In this document: in pieces, positions 38,801 through 51,715 of the stretch
How the letters are laid out: each line of letters starts with the position of its first letter
How positions within the stretch are numbered: the stretch's first letter is position 1
Assembly: GCA_035582835.1 (NCBI GenBank)
Contig: JAYKAV010000489.1
Span: 248,001 to 312,000, forward strand
DNA from: Phoebastria nigripes
Lineage: Eukaryota > Chordata > Aves > Procellariiformes > Diomedeidae
Reading direction: 5' to 3'
Length of the DNA: 64,000 nucleotides
Position numbers and translations under genes: made by a program
The notes under the pieces: generated by a model
What the model was told of the DNA's origin: nothing
Databases searched by the model: none
What the model saw: the letters and a program-made list of their open reading frames with translations, nothing else

Positions 38801-39901
38801 CGCCTGGAAAATACTGGGTTGGCTTAAATGTGCCGCAGAGGCTTTTTAGTTTCTTTTATCCCACATTTTTAAATTAAAGAAATGTGATGATTTAAGGCGT
38901 TTGATCTCTGAATGTTGCAATTTTTATTAGCATTTGTTTCCAGTTGTGTGTTTTCCTGGTAATCGGTTTATGGAACCTTTCACCTCTAGATCTCCACCTC
39001 CAGTGTCACGTGCGTTGCTCAGGTCCAGCCATCTGGCTCTTCTCTCCCACCACTGAACAAGTGGGGGGTCACTTTTTTTCTGAAAAGGGAGAGGAACAAA
39101 TGCTTCTGCAACCGTTGCTACTTGGCAGCTCTGTTGGATGGCCTCAGCAGGGTCAAGGACTAAAAAACTGTAGTGTGACCTACTGGTCCCTTTCTACATA
39201 GGATATTTCAGCCTGGGACTGAGATGTACTAAGTTGCTGGAAGTTCTGCCAAGCAAATCAACCTAATGTGTGATTCCAGTTCTGAATCGGATATTTTTCC
39301 CTTCCCCTCTCCTTTGGAGGGTCTAGTGAATCAAGATGTGGCTTCAAACCACTCATTTCAAAATTGGGCAGATCTGTCTTCCCCATCTTGAGACCAGTTC
39401 AAGATCTGTTAGGAGTTCCTAATGTTCATGGGCAACAGTCAAACAATTGGACTTCTATTTTATGAAGAGCTGGCCTAACTTCAGGGAAGATGTTTTTAAA
39501 AAAGTCACTGAAGTTTAAAAATCTCTAATAATTTATTCTCATCCTTTATTTCCAGTAGAAACACTTCCAAAAATGTTCCTGTGTTACTCCCATTCCCTTG
39601 TACCTTCATATATGTACAAGAAGGGCACTGTTTCTGAGTTCCAGTAGACCACGCTACTTCAGTTGCTCCTGTATGTGCCAGATCTTCCCGTGAAGAGTCC
39701 GCTTTTCCCAGAATGCTCTACTGTCAGCTCTTGTGTATCCCAGATGAGCTACCACTTAAGCAAAGTGCCATTCCCTTTGTAAAAAGGGAAAAGCTATAAT
39801 TTGGTTTAAGCAGACACAGCTTTGGGGCTTGGATTGCTCTCCGAAAGCACGGTCTATGATTCTGACCTTAAATAGGCTCCGTAACATGTCGTTCCAGCCT
39901 C

Positions 39902-39920
39902 TGTGTGTGTGCGCGCGCGT
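39902..39920 (+). repeat. alternating TG/CG stretch (Z-DNA prone)
   Basis: (TG)5 runs directly into (CG)4 and then TT, giving about 19 bases of strict purine-pyrimidine alternation. Its CG half is the most Z-prone dinucleotide. CpG-rich microsatellites are unstable through methylation-driven decay, so this one is likely recent or unmethylated. Confidence 0.8.
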
Positions 39921-41300
39921 TGTTAACTGTTTCCATGTTTTTGACAGATGGCTTGGTGTACCTCGCAGCGAAGCCAACATCCTGTTGAACAAACAATGAG
40001 GGAAGAGGAGGGAGGAAGAGTGGGGTGTGGGAGAGAACACAGGATGCCATTTATATTTTTATTTATGCAAGTGTTGGATTTTTTTTTTTAAATATTGTGT
40101 ATGCGGCAGACTGAGAATTGGGGAGAAAATGGAACTTTGAGGCTTCATTTATGAGGAGTCTTCAAAGAGAAGACTTCTAAACCTCCCTCCAGAGACTGTG
40201 AGACTTGTCATTACTCTTACTTGTACTGACATCATGGGGAGTCATGCCGTCGAATGAATGGAGTTTCTGGGTTATAAGTCTTTTGTGAGGCACTCAGTCT
40301 ATCGGGCCCTGGCAGTGGTGCTTCTTTAGGAGAAGCTTTCAAGGTTCAGGCTGTACAGTGTTCTGCTTTCAAGGTTTTATACGCGTCTCTGAAATGTCAG
40401 AAGCCCTCATCAGGCTTCGTCTTTCAGTGAATTGCTTTGCTAAGTGACCCCTTATTCCACGACCCCTGAGCTGCCATCTGTGGTCCAGCATACACTTTAA
40501 CAAGAGCGGTCAGTCTCGTACAGAAGATAGAGGCAATGTTTCCTTTTGGTCAGAGCATGGGATTGGGACTTGGACTTAGGTCTGTGGGGTGAACTTGGAG
40601 AAATTGGGGAAGAGTCTTGTCAATCTCTAATGGAGACAGGAATATTTGACTGCTTTTGCAAAGTATTTTTGAGATCTAATGGTATGGAATGCTGTAGGCT
40701 TGGAAACATCTCCAGATAGCTGATAGCTGTCTCCTATTGCGATGGCCAGCAGAAAACTTTCTGAGTCCTGTAGGCAAGCTGTATCAGTGGCATTGGCGCC
40801 CAGTCTTGACAGAGGAATGATCCCAGGTCAGCCGGAGAGCAGGGCCCGAGTGACGGAAACTCATTTGCTGAATGGCTTGAGCAGCAGTGCAGCTTCTTGA
40901 CTATTATTGTTCAAGTCCTTACTGGGCCGTAACTCCTGTTCGGACTCTCTGTAGCAGAGCACACAGCAATTTCCAGTGGTTTCTGGTGGCTGTTGCAGGA
41001 GCAGATCCCGTCTCGGGTGTCCCTTCTGAACAAGGGTTGCTCTTGCAGGACTCCTCAGCTCTGGCTGGCATCTGCTCTTCCTGGTCAGTGTGGTTGATTT
41101 AGATGAACAGAGAGTTCAGCTGACCCCAGCTCCTCAAAGAAAAGCCGGCTCTGCTTTACACCTCTTTCTTTTATCTGTGCCTCTGTCTATACGTTGCTCT
41201 GCTTTCTGTGTACCGTGACCCAGCTCTTCTGTTTACCTTTGGATCAGTTTTTTTCTTCCCTCTCGCGTGAACCATATGCAAATTTAATATCTTTCTCTCC

Positions 41301-44300
41301 TCCTTTTATGTTTCTGCATCCCTCCCTCCTGTGATCTTGTCCTAGTTTACGATAGAGTTCTCTCTGGTCAGATACTGTGCAAGCGTGTGGCTGATCGAAG
41401 CAGATTCCCCCCATCTGGGATTTTCCTGCCACAGAACAAAACAGATTTTGCTCCCGAGTCTGATGGTGTAGATCCCTGTTAGCTCCTCAACGCGCCGCTT
41501 CAGGACACAGGGAAAGTGGAGCTGGCAATAGCTCCCACAAGAGCTGCCGATTCCGATCCCCCTCTGCTTCCATGCTTGCTCTTTAGTAACTCCAGTTAAC
41601 TTCACGTGCGTGATCCCTTCTGCGATGCAGCGAGGATCTGCTGAACCAGGCCATCGAGCTATGCCAGAGGCATTTGGACAATAGCATTCTGCTGCCGGAA
41701 TATCAAGATACCCTTTCTGAATTGCTGCTGAACACCTTACCCCAAGGGTGTACCTGTTATCCCAAGAGCAGGGTACATCAGTACTTTGCCCCTCAAAAGC
41801 TGCCAGCTCCAAGATCGAGAAGCAACCATGAAACCCTCCAGTTCTGCAGAGGCATTTGCACGGATCCCAGGCGGTTCCCTGTCCCTGAAATAGCCTGGCC
41901 CGTTAAACGCTACCAGCTGAAAAAAACCCACGCGCCGTGGCAGGCGGTTTGGGAGGCATCGCTATGCCAAGTCCCCATTTGCAATACATCATCCCCCTTT
42001 CCGCAAGTTTCCCAGGCGATGGGAATGTTTTTCCATCCTTCCCTGCTAGTAATGAAGTAAAATATAAAGTGAGTTATAAAGATGTTTAAAGGAGCTTTTG
42101 CCCTGGCCTGGCCTGGAAGATCTGAGGTCATTCACAGTGCACATTAGTAAATATGTGTAGGGCCTTTGGAGCTTTCTTCCAGAGAAACAGCTAATAAAGC
42201 TAGCTGCCTGTGTTTGTTGTTCATGCCAAGACACATTCCAGCATCTGATTATTTTATGTCATTACTTTAATGTGGAAAGAAAGAGAGAAACATTAATTTT
42301 TCCAGGTGGATTGGCCTGTTCGAGGAGATCACACCTTATGGTAGGTGGATTGGATTAAAACTGACCCAAACTACTATGTCGGTAATAAACTTAGTGTAAA
42401 CTTTAAATTTTAGTGTAACTAAAGCTGAAGAAGGAAGGGTATGGCAGCTGAATTGCTGACTTCCATTCTGAGGCATTTCTGCATTTACAGATTTGATGTG
42501 GAATTGAAAAAGGAAAGAAAAAGAGACAATAGCATTGTAATTGCTTAAGTGGCTCAAACTGCAAAGGAGACGTTAGAAATTCATGTAAAAGACCTCCTTG
42601 TAGCCATATGTAGTACAGAAGATACCAAAGAGGAATTTCTGCTCCCTCAGAAATTCTGTAGTTTGAGAGGGAGGANGAGATTATTCCCATTTGGAATAAA
42701 ATGCCAAACTTACCGTGTCCTGCAAGGCAACTTAAAAAATGGACTTAATATTACCAAAACACTTTGTCAGGGGGATTAGTCACTTAAACTTTTTTATTGT
42801 GGTAAATAATGCAGAAACGTAAAAAACATTCTGACATTTCCATGAGAGAGAGTCATCTTTTCATGACTTTTCGTTGATGCTTCTCTTTAGATCTCTGCTC
42901 TTTTAGGATAATTACTCTGTTTCAACTCTTTTAAACCAGCTGTGCTCTCAGTCTGAGGTCTTGGTCCTCAGATATGTGACCAGTCTTTACTCGTGCGAAT
43001 AGGGAGTAATGAATTTTGTGAAACTGGATACATGAGTATGGACTCTCTAAATCAGAAAAAGTCATAGATTCATGTTCTGTAGGTCTGGTTTAATTTTTCA
43101 CTTTTGTGTCACTTCATTGGCATTTCTCTTAATTCTCCCCAACATCGCCAGAATTGGAAACAGGACATCTTAAGTCTGGGAATTTGTGGCCAGCTTCTTA
43201 TCTCTCATTGGTTTTCCACTACTATAACTTCAATGACGGATCATCTTTTTTTGTTTAAATATTCTGGTGTGAGAGAAATGAAGACCAAAGGACTCTGGAT
43301 AGTTTATGATGGGTTACTGGATATAAGTGGAAAATTAGAAGTGATCCATATCCGGTATATTCAACTCTGTTATCCATTTAATCATTGCAATTCCAGGCAC
43401 TGTAAATTTCTAAATGTTATTTGAAAATAAAGTGGCTCGTTACAACTGATGTTGCTAATCCTTCTGCTGGCAGTAGCTCCACTGCTGAAATGACATAATT
43501 TGTGACTTGCAGTGATCGATGCTGTTGTATGCGGGTTAAATCTAAACCCCAGTTTTCAATGGTATTGCTCATATCTTACAACACAGTTGTTAACTGCTAC
43601 ATGTGGCTGTTATGTTTGACGTTAGATGGCGAAGAAATGAAAATAAATATTTAAATCTCGTTTATGTGTGGTCCTGCCAAACAGAATGGAGATAGCAGGC
43701 TGGTGTCCAATACTCTTAACTGGAACTACATGGCTTTTGGTTCTAACTGAACATGGAAATTCCTGGGTTACTCTGTGCATTATGAGGGCTTTCCGGCTTG
43801 TAAAGGGTATTATAAAAGAGAGTAGTCATTAATTTTCCAGGTCTGAGGATAGACAAGAACGAATAGGCCTCATTTTCAAGATACTAGGGAAAATTTTTCT
43901 CTATAAGCAACAGAACAAGACTGGCTGTTCCCAACAGCTGTCTAAGTCTGGTCTAAATTGTAATATAGGATCCCTGTCCAGAAGTGATCTGTGAGTAAGT
44001 TTTCATCGAAAATTCTTTGAGATCCCATATTCAATGTTTCCTAAACTTCTGCTGGAGATACATTTCTTCCTGCAGCGACTGCAGCTGTGAAGGTCATGGG
44101 CAGCACTTGACCAGCTTGGTAAAATTATTTCATGAGTAGGGAATATATTTATGCAGATCAGCCCATTTTCAAACTTGGTGTCTAAAATGTGGATTAATTT
44201 ATTTGAAATCTGAGGTCAATATATTCCGATTCAGCATTTGGTGGAACATTGCAGGGATGAGCCCAAGGAGACGTATGCTTTGGACCCTGATCAAAACTTT

Positions 44301-46460
44301 AAAAGTGAAAAGATCAGATTTGTTCTAATCCTGAAAAACTGGNTCTAGTGTAGAAGGTGGAGCATTATTACTGATCTGTTGGTAGGCTCAGATTGTTTAA
44401 TCCCACTGTGTTAGCATCTTCTCAAAAGTGGTGTTTAGTACAGCTCTTATCCCTCTAATCCACGTTTTTGGTTCTGTTCTGCATTTGTCAAAGTTTCTTA
44501 TCAAAGGGAAAAACTTCAAGGACTGTGTGTAGGTTTGAAAAAGAAAACTAAAGGCACTGGCAAGGCAAAAGAGAGATCTCAGGTCGGTTGCTCAGCTTTC
44601 TTAACAAACTGCTGAAGTTTAAACATGGCCTTGCTCCTTCAGCCCAGCTTCTTTTTCTTCCTGGCTTCAGCTGTGGAAAAAATAACAATAAAACTTTGTA
44701 TTGTAGTGCAGAATGTAATGTACACAATGTTAAGATTCATTGCATTCACCCATCACAAGAAAAACATGACCGTGGTCTAGATCTTGGATGGGCTCCAGGG
44801 GTTGGATATCAGCAAACCCTATGGGTCTGTTTGGGGGTTTTTTTGTTGGTCTCTCATGCAAAGAACTCAAGTCTGCAAAAAGGAAGCGTTCTCAGTGTCT
44901 CAAACTGTTTCGCGCCCATCGTCAAGCTGTAAGCACTGTGGCAAATGGACAGAACGGACACAATAATGCGAGACAGACCAGAAAACCACGAATGACCTGC
45001 AATGATTTCTCTGCCGGGCAGCAAAAGCAGTTGATCGAGGCCCAGGGATACACAGTACATTATGCCGTGCATATTGGAAACCCTTCAAAACCTCCAGGGT
45101 TGGACATGCCTCCAGATATTTGTGAAACTATCAGAAAGCAAGGAAGGATGGAAATACGTATGTGCTGGAAAACGTAAGGCCTTTGGTTCCCTTCAGATTG
45201 TTTCAGTGGTATTTTCTTGAATTGTCCTGAAAACCTTGGAGATGAGTGGAGAAGAAGAAAATTTGCAAAACTTAACATTTCAGGAATATTTAGCTTTTTG
45301 ATAATGATATTGGTAGAAAATGAGATTATTCAAAGAAATCAGCTTGTTCCTTTTTGTAGCCTTGAGCCACTTTTGAGTTACTTTTTCAACAGCAACAACA
45401 GATTCTTACACCCTCCACGTTTTTCCCATGGCTCAGAGTGAAAGCTACCTTCTTGCTGAATGTGCTTACATTTAACAAGGCATTCGCCTCTGAAGAAGAG
45501 TAGACGTTTGATCTAAGCGGTTTCACAAAACTTGGAAACGTCTCCTCTGTAACTGTTTGCACGGTCAGGGGAATGACAGGAAAAAATTCTTTGACGTCCT
45601 TATTCCAAACACATGAAGTTCACGGTATTTCCTGGGAAATAATTTTCCTGGGAAAATTACCATTACAGGCCAGTTGAGCGCTAATAGATGGTATGTGCAA
45701 AGTGCTAATTCTGAACTTTGTGCAGCAGCAGTAGCAGCTGGGAAGTTTAATGAGACTGTGGCCCATGGTGCTGGGCAGTACTTACTGGGCAGTATAAGAG
45801 ATATTTTGCTTGAAGTTTGGAATGTGTATCAAACATTTCAAATGCACAAACAAACAAAAAAGCTACAAAGCAGATTCTTTTCCCTTGATTTTCTGATTAT
45901 TATTTTTTTTGTTGCTGAAATGAAGTTGTGTTCTGAACTTCTTCAGATGCTCCCCGCAGCTCTATATCCGCCTCCAAAGTTTCCTTGAGTCCAGACAGTT
46001 CAGCATGGAAGAAGCTGGGCCATTGCAGAGCTCTAGGGATGAGTTGGGGCTTCAGAGTTCTCTGTGATGACTGCTCTGGACTTACCCTGGGGACCCAGGA
46101 TACTCTGGTTGCAGAGCAATCTACCTTTCATACAGTCCTAAAGCCTGCTGGGGGTGTGGGAACCTAAAAACCGGGCGTGCTCAGCAGTGGTCTGCTGAGA
46201 AGCTGGGAGAACGAGCTGACTGATAATGCAGCAGATTTCCATTGGAAACCCACGTGGTTTATGTCAGGATTTTGTTGAGACCAGCATGCCTCTAAGGAAC
46301 ATCTCAGTATTTGACATGTTTGGACTCTGCAGTTTTCTGATGCAAGTTCTGGACCAGTTTGGATNAAGGTTATGTGCCTTTGGTGAACCTGTAGCAATGA
46401 GAGTGTGTCATGAAAAGAAAGGATCTTATAGCCGCTCAGATCTGCCCCGCTAAAGTACGT
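41301..46460. other. non-coding stretch, no gene accepted
   Basis: A minus-strand frame is open from about 41,905 to 41,342, and a plus-strand frame overlaps it (about 41,613-42,060). Neither has a recognisable domain, and similar lengths occur elsewhere by chance. The rest is A/T-leaning unique DNA. Ambiguous bases lie at 42,676, 44,343 and 46,365. A frame ending at 45,177 contains a CR1-like word (ACCTCCAGGG near 45,090), too short to call. Confidence 0.45.
44158..44195. repeat. ancient amniote repeat fragment (low confidence)
   Basis: AGCCCATTTTCAAACTTGGT, then GTCTAAAATG, resembles the GCCAGATTTTCAAAAGTGG...GCCTAAAAT tail of old reptile repeats. Only about 35 bases match. Confidence 0.3.
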
Positions 46461-46516
46461 CCAGATGGACAGATGACCTCCAGAGGTCCCTTCCAGCCTA
46501 AATTATTCAGTGACTC
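46461..46516 (+). mobile_element. CR1-type LINE 3' end, plus strand
   Basis: GATGACCTCCAGAGGTCCCT, then TCCAGCCTAAATTATTCAGT, matches the CR1 3' untranslated end (GATGATCTCCAGAGGTCCCTTCCAACC...ATTCTATGA), including the AGAGGTCCCTTCCA core. The terminal ATTCTATGA repeat has decayed to ATTCAGTGA. Only the last 60 bases or so are recognisable, as expected of a severely 5'-truncated insertion. The orientation is opposite to the CR1 fragment at 13,850. Confidence 0.75.
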
Positions 46517-49500
46517 TGTCTCTAGCATTCCGGAGGGAGTGTTAGGTGAAACTGGGACCATCCCATATGGGGAGGAGGATAGAGTTATATCTGCAAGTCC
46601 TGTATCTTGACCCCATCCTCTGCCCTGGCCATCCATCACTGGGCACTGGTATTTTATTCTACCAGGATGTCAATCACCATTTCAATTAGTGAGTGGGAGG
46701 AGAGAGTGTGTATGATAGCACCCAATCTTCCATTTGATTTAGGATGAATCACACTTAAGAGGGCATCTGAGGTTAAAGAACACAGGATTCTGGACACATG
46801 GATAAATCAACAGGCTTGAGGTTTTCATTATTCACCTTCTAGTGTATGAAGTGATATGACTCATTGGATCATAAAAGAGATCAAATAGCTTTGTTGCTAA
46901 TAATTCTTTCCTTGACCCATTCCCTGGCACATTAGGTTTGTAAACAGAGTTTTAATGGCATCCCTTGGAAGTAATAACATCACGCCTTTATAGCACCTTG
47001 GCTGACTATATGCTCCTGGCTATAACTGTGCTTGGGTTTAATCCTTAGCCGTTTGTGGGAACTAATGTGCTTTCATATCCTAAGTTTTCAGTTACTGCCT
47101 TTTTGAGATTGATCATCTCCAGTTACTCTGCCTCTCGCCCTCCTCTTCCACAGATGACATTTGAACCCTCCCGGGAGCCCACAACTCAGCTTTCCCCAAA
47201 TGATAAGCGCTCCCTGTAATATTCTGGTGGAGATAACATGCTTGAACTTCAGCGTGTTGTTAATGTCTAATGAGCTCATGGCGCCATTTATTGTTTTATA
47301 GCTAAATCATGATTGTTCATTAACAAAAGTAGCATTAGACCATGTGCCAACTTTGGACAGAGGAAAAGGTAAAGCAAAGTGCTATGATGGAGGGTAATAA
47401 GAATATGGTACCTATGGTAGCAAAGACAGCAAACTTCCTGCTGGCTCCTGTGCCGGTTCTGTGCAGCTGCTGCTGTGGAGAAGCCTCGGGTGGAGGGAGA
47501 GCATCTCTCTCCGGTACAGGGCTCTGGTGTTGGGAGCGATGAAGTGCCAGGGTCACAGCATGCTGTGGCTTTAAAGGGGCATGGTATCGAACAACTCCTA
47601 AATTATTACGCTCTGATACTGTAGTGACTTTTGTCCTGCTATGCATCACCCTTTGCAGCCTGCTTTGCGTTGCTTCATTTGCCTCTGCCTGTGTGTCTGT
47701 CGTCTTATTTGCCACCTGCTAGAGTGGTGCTTCCCTGCACCACACCACCTTTGCTCTGCCTGCCCGGGCTGCAAGGAGGACTTGCATATGGGGTTGGTGG
47801 TTCCCAGGGTGGGAAATCCCATTTTCAAGGGGTAGAGGTGGGAAAAAGAAGGTCCTAGTCTCCATTAGAGGGTTGAACTTCTGGAAACTGGTCCCAGCGC
47901 TTCTTGTGAGATCAGATTGATGGGAGAATGTCTGGTGATGGAGAGTCGTGACCCATCTGGTTCACTGTCCAGAAGAGGATCCTGTCATGGTGAATCCCTG
48001 AGATGGGGTTCTTCTGGTATTGGTGGTGGGAAAGGTTCAGGTGATATTTGCAGACTGCAGCCTTCAGGACCTGTGTCTTGGCTCCAGGTAGCTGTGGACT
48101 GAGAAAGTGCTTAGAGCAAGAGTGTGGTAGGCAAGATCTGGGGATGAGTAGCAAGCGTTGCCTGTCCTGCTTGAGGGTGCTGCAAGTCTCTGTGTACCTT
48201 TTTTGCCTGTTACTGGCTTGTGGGCTCATCTGCCCTCAGTTATATGTAACAGAGGGAGTTTGCTCCTTTAACGATGGTCAATTTGGGCTGTAGGGAGAAG
48301 AGAATAGCAAAATCTAAGACTTTCTATTAGCCTTCCCCACCTTCCAGAGGTTTATTCAGATACCAGAAATAGGCAGACTGAGAGGGGGGCGGGGGGAAGG
48401 GAGGTAGCTTCCTACCTGCCCATCCCTTTTATTTCTGTCCTATTCAAAGAAACAGAGATATCTGCTCTAGGGAGAGGAGGATGCAGGTAAAGGACAGGAA
48501 GGAAAGGAAAGAAGGTTGGGAACTGTCAGCGTAGAACTGTGCTGCTTCATCACTTAGCCCCAGGTCGTTGCTGAGCCTTACAACAGATAAGAGACCTTTG
48601 TAGAGATAAAAACAGAACAAAGTCTCAGAAGTTATTTGAGAACTTACTTTTTTTTTTTTTTTTTTTTTAATGGTAGCTAATTTATTCATGGGGTGGTGGA
48701 CACCCAAAGGCAGCAAAGAACTCTGTAGCTGTGATGATCACAGAAGAGGGGTTTAGCTGCACTACAGTTGAAAGTCTCTAATTACAGCCTGGAATCTCGA
48801 CTGTCGCAGATGTATGGACCAAGGAGCTTAAGAAGAGTGCTGGAGAGGGAGAACAGTGTGAAGGATGAGTAGTAGGTAGGCATCTGGGAGAATTGGGGTT
48901 GCTCCACCTCATCTGAAGGACATTCTGTATCAGTTTTCATGTTACCACTGTTTTGGTCAGTGGTCATAGTTAATGCACAAGTTCTTGCATCGAAGGAGAC
49001 CTAACAAAAGACTACTCAGGGCTTGCATATAAATAACTTTTGGACCGCCTTATATTTATATATATATTGGTTAAGCAAACTTATGTGAATAAACAATAGC
49101 AATATAATGACCTTTTTATAGATACTGCGCTGTACATGCAACAGAGCTGACTGGTGTATTTATTCCAGCTTGTAAACCATGCGTATTTGGTACAGGATGT
49201 GTACTCTTATCATTTACAGTTGTTTAAATATGGAGGCTTTCGTGGTGGTGCTGTCGTGCAAGAAAACGCTACGAGCCTGGGGCAAAGAGTATTAGGTGTC
49301 GGGGGTGGATGTACTAAGCAGGAGATTTAATTAAAAGACCATCGTGATACCTTCTAGCTAGAGAGTGTATTCAGTTAAAAACTGATGAGAGCTGAATCAC
49401 TATCTGAGATCCATGAAAAACTTCTGGGTGGAGGCTAGGATAGGTAGTTACCCAGTACCGATGGGATTTTGTAGAACAAGGGTATTTAACTCCCATTAAA

Positions 49501-50011
49501 GTCTCTGGAGTGGTTAGTAACAACCTGAAGGCTGAATTCATCCCTGATCTTGTAAAATCACTTCTCTTTGCCAGGAGTGGACTTGGCTCAGGGAGGAAAA
49601 GCTGCTCTCTGATGTGTACTAGAAAGCAGACACCGAATTTGGAATGCATACTGAGCTCCTGCCAGCTCTGCTCTGGAGGAGTATGGCCCAGAGAGCAGCA
49701 ATGAGCAGCCCTTGCAGGACTAACAGGGCTAAGGGGGGGAATTTTGCCCCAAATCTTGTAAAGCTTTTGAAAAGACACACTTTCCCATTCTCTCCTCTCT
49801 GCCCTTCCTTGTGAGTATGGATGGGAATTGCAAGAGCATCTCCAGTATTTAGGAACACAGAAACCTCGTGTGTGAGGACAGATGATTAACTTGTTTATGC
49901 TGAGGCATTTCCCCCATGGGTGGTTTATTCTAGAACTGCACGTCCACACAGAGCCTGATCAGTAATGCCCANCTCTTCCCAGCCACTGGACACAAGCTCT
50001 TTCCAGAGGAG
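46517..50011. other. non-coding stretch, possible conserved regulatory block
   Basis: No gene is recognised. The sub-region at about 46,900-47,340 is repeat-free and rich in TAAT/ATTA and ATTTATTG-type words, typical in texture of developmental non-coding elements (inference). A G6-C-G6 run lies near 48,385-48,397, a T21 at 48,648-48,668, and an alternating A/T word near 49,052-49,068. An ambiguous base lies at 49,972. Confidence 0.45.
48648..48668 (+). repeat. poly(T) run of 21
   Basis: A pure T21 simple repeat. Read on the minus strand as poly(A), no retroposon body is recognisable before it. Confidence 0.9.
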
Positions 50012-50112
50012 TAATTGCCTCCCTGTTTCCACATGAGGGAAACCAAAGCAGGGCAAAGTAGTTGATTTACCCAGGCCAGAAGTTGAACATCAGGCTCCAG
50101 GACCCATCTGGG
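50012..50112 (-). repeat. MIR-like SINE fragment
   Basis: CCTCCCTGTTTCCACATGAG, then GGAAACCAAAGCAGGGCAAA, TTGATTTACCCAGGCC, AAGTTGAACATCAGGCTCCA and GGACCCATCTG follow the antisense MIR order: CCATTTTACAGATGAGGAAAC, GAGGCACAGAGAG, TGACTTGCCCAAGGTC, then the tRNA-related end. It is diverged but collinear over about 100 bases. Confidence 0.55.
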
Positions 50113-51555
50113 TGTTAGGGTATGGTAATGTTCCCCTTAAGCAGCTACTAGCTTGGGTGAACCTCAGGTCTGCTCTGGTAAGGTCACCTCTGGACTTTCC
50201 ATGTAGGTGGATGCCCTGGAGCTGCTGTTTGCTCAGCCGTCAGCACTTTGGTGCCTGGGCTATGCCTGCTGAGAACGCGCAGTCTTCATTTTCTGAACTT
50301 TCATCCTGCTCCCTGATGTTTCTCCATCGCAGCAGTTTGTGTCTTCCCTCCTCTCTGGCTCCTCGCGTACTGCCCAGGACGGCTGGCTCCACAGCTGAGA
50401 CCAGAAAGGCCCATTACAGCGTTATTAGCCTCTTCTTTTGTATCCTATGGAGCGAGAGCGACTGCCGAGCCCGCTTTGCCTTCAAATGTTTAACAGATTG
50501 GCCCACATCTAATTTCTGCTGCTGTGTTTACAGAAGGTGGAGGACGGAGGGAAAGGGGGGCTGCTGTGCGAGGGAGGAGGGCACGGAGAAAAAAGAAATT
50601 ACTAACCCTCCATCAAAGAGCTGCTTTCCTACTTGTGGTTTCAAAATGCTTCCTCCTTCCCCAGCTATCCTGTAATCACTCTCCAACATTCACCAGAGCA
50701 GTGTTTACATCCAGCCCTATTACCGGCAGGGGAGACAGGAGAAATTAAGGGCTCCCATGCCCCATTATCTCCCCCTCCTCTCCCCCTCCCACAGGCAGAC
50801 ACACTTCTCTCCCCTTACCCTTTTTCATCAAACGCCTCCAATTCATGAAGGAGTAAAAGCCCTTTAATGGGATTCTGGAGATCTTAAAATCCAGGTGGTT
50901 TGTTTAAAAAAAAAAAAAAAAGAGAGAAAGAGAAAGAGGGGGAAAAAAAACCACCTTGGAGAAAAATACCACCAGCTCACTCTTTTTGGCTTCTTTGTTC
51001 CTTTTCCACGTTGTCTTGAACCTTTTTCTCCTCCACAACTTTGCTTGGCAGCCAGGGTGAACTGAAGTTTGACTTGGATGGCTAGCGAGACCACACAGAG
51101 CTCACCCTGGCTGGAATTAATTTCCGATGTACAGCTGAAGAATCCCATGCGCGCACACAAACACAGCGAGCCCTTGCATTTCCTTTTGATTTCCTTCTTG
51201 TGCTTCCTTCCCCAGATACCCTTTTTATCAGAAGCAGAACGAGCTGCAATGCCACTGCAGACGCTGTCAAGGCGAGAGGCTCTGACCCAGCGTGGCAGCA
51301 GAGCCGGGGAAAGGCGGAGGCTCTTAGATGTTGGGCAGGCGAGCAGACGTGTGAAAAATGGTGAATGTTGGACAACAATAAATGTGGATTATGACTTTTT
51401 TTAACGAAGGGTAAAAAAGGATAGTCATCTGGTACTGGCACTTGACGGGGACTCGAGGTCTGATTCCAATTCCTTGTTTAACCGCAGATTTCCTCTAAAT
51501 AATTCTCGTAATCTCTTGATTCCCTAGCTGAGGTCAGGGGCCTATTGTTCTACAC
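50113..51555. other. non-coding stretch with purine-rich patch
   Basis: Chance frames only. An A16 run followed by GAGAGAAAGAGAAAGAGGGGG lies at about 50,907-50,942, with pyrimidine-rich sequence before it (about 50,765-50,830). The area around 51,000-51,330 is repeat-free and even in composition. No exon was recognised. Confidence 0.5.
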
Positions 51556-51559
51556 CCTG

Positions 51560-51715
51560 TAACAACACAATGGGACACAGTTCCTGCCCCAAAGAGCTTA
51601 CAGTGAAAACAATCAAAGAATGAAAAAGAAACCCAGGCTTGCCTGAAGTTACACCCTGGTGTTAAATTGAAGATTAGAACCAGACCTCCAGACTCTCTAG
51701 GTTTCGAGTCTTCTG
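51560..51715 (-). repeat. MIR-family SINE, long diverged copy
   Basis: GGGACACAGTTCCTGCCCCA, then AAGAGCTTACAGTG, begins a block that continues to CTTGCCTGAAGTTACACC and AGATTAGAACCAGACCTCCA. This is the order I recall for antisense amniote MIR copies: CCCTGCCCCAAAGAGCTTACA, then CTTGCCCAAGGTCACACAG, then GGATTGAACCCAGATCTCC. The central CCATTTTACAGATGAGG segment is mostly deleted. It is the longest SINE remnant in the window. Confidence 0.6.

Larger units (their letters stand above)
32281..41300. other. non-coding stretch, no gene recognised
   Basis: Mostly unique DNA. A14-G10-AACC-A9 low-complexity sequence lies at 33,361-33,397 and a G-run near 34,065-34,077. The longest frame (33,985-34,560, 191 codons) has no recognisable domain. 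An A/T-rich TAAT-containing patch at about 32,815-32,960 looks like a conserved regulatory element but was not tested. Ambiguous bases lie at 32,308 and 32,575. Confidence 0.5.

Noticed and set aside
44788..45177. Plus-strand frame of 129 codons ending near a donor-like GTATGT, with a CR1-like ACCTCCAGGG word
   Set aside because: There is no matching acceptor or protein family, and the CR1-like word is too short to call a repeat.
49371..49949. Minus-strand open frame of 192 codons
   Set aside because: No recognisable motif. Comparable unrelated frames occur at 50,112-50,675, 33,985-34,560 and 31,133-31,693, so the length is background.
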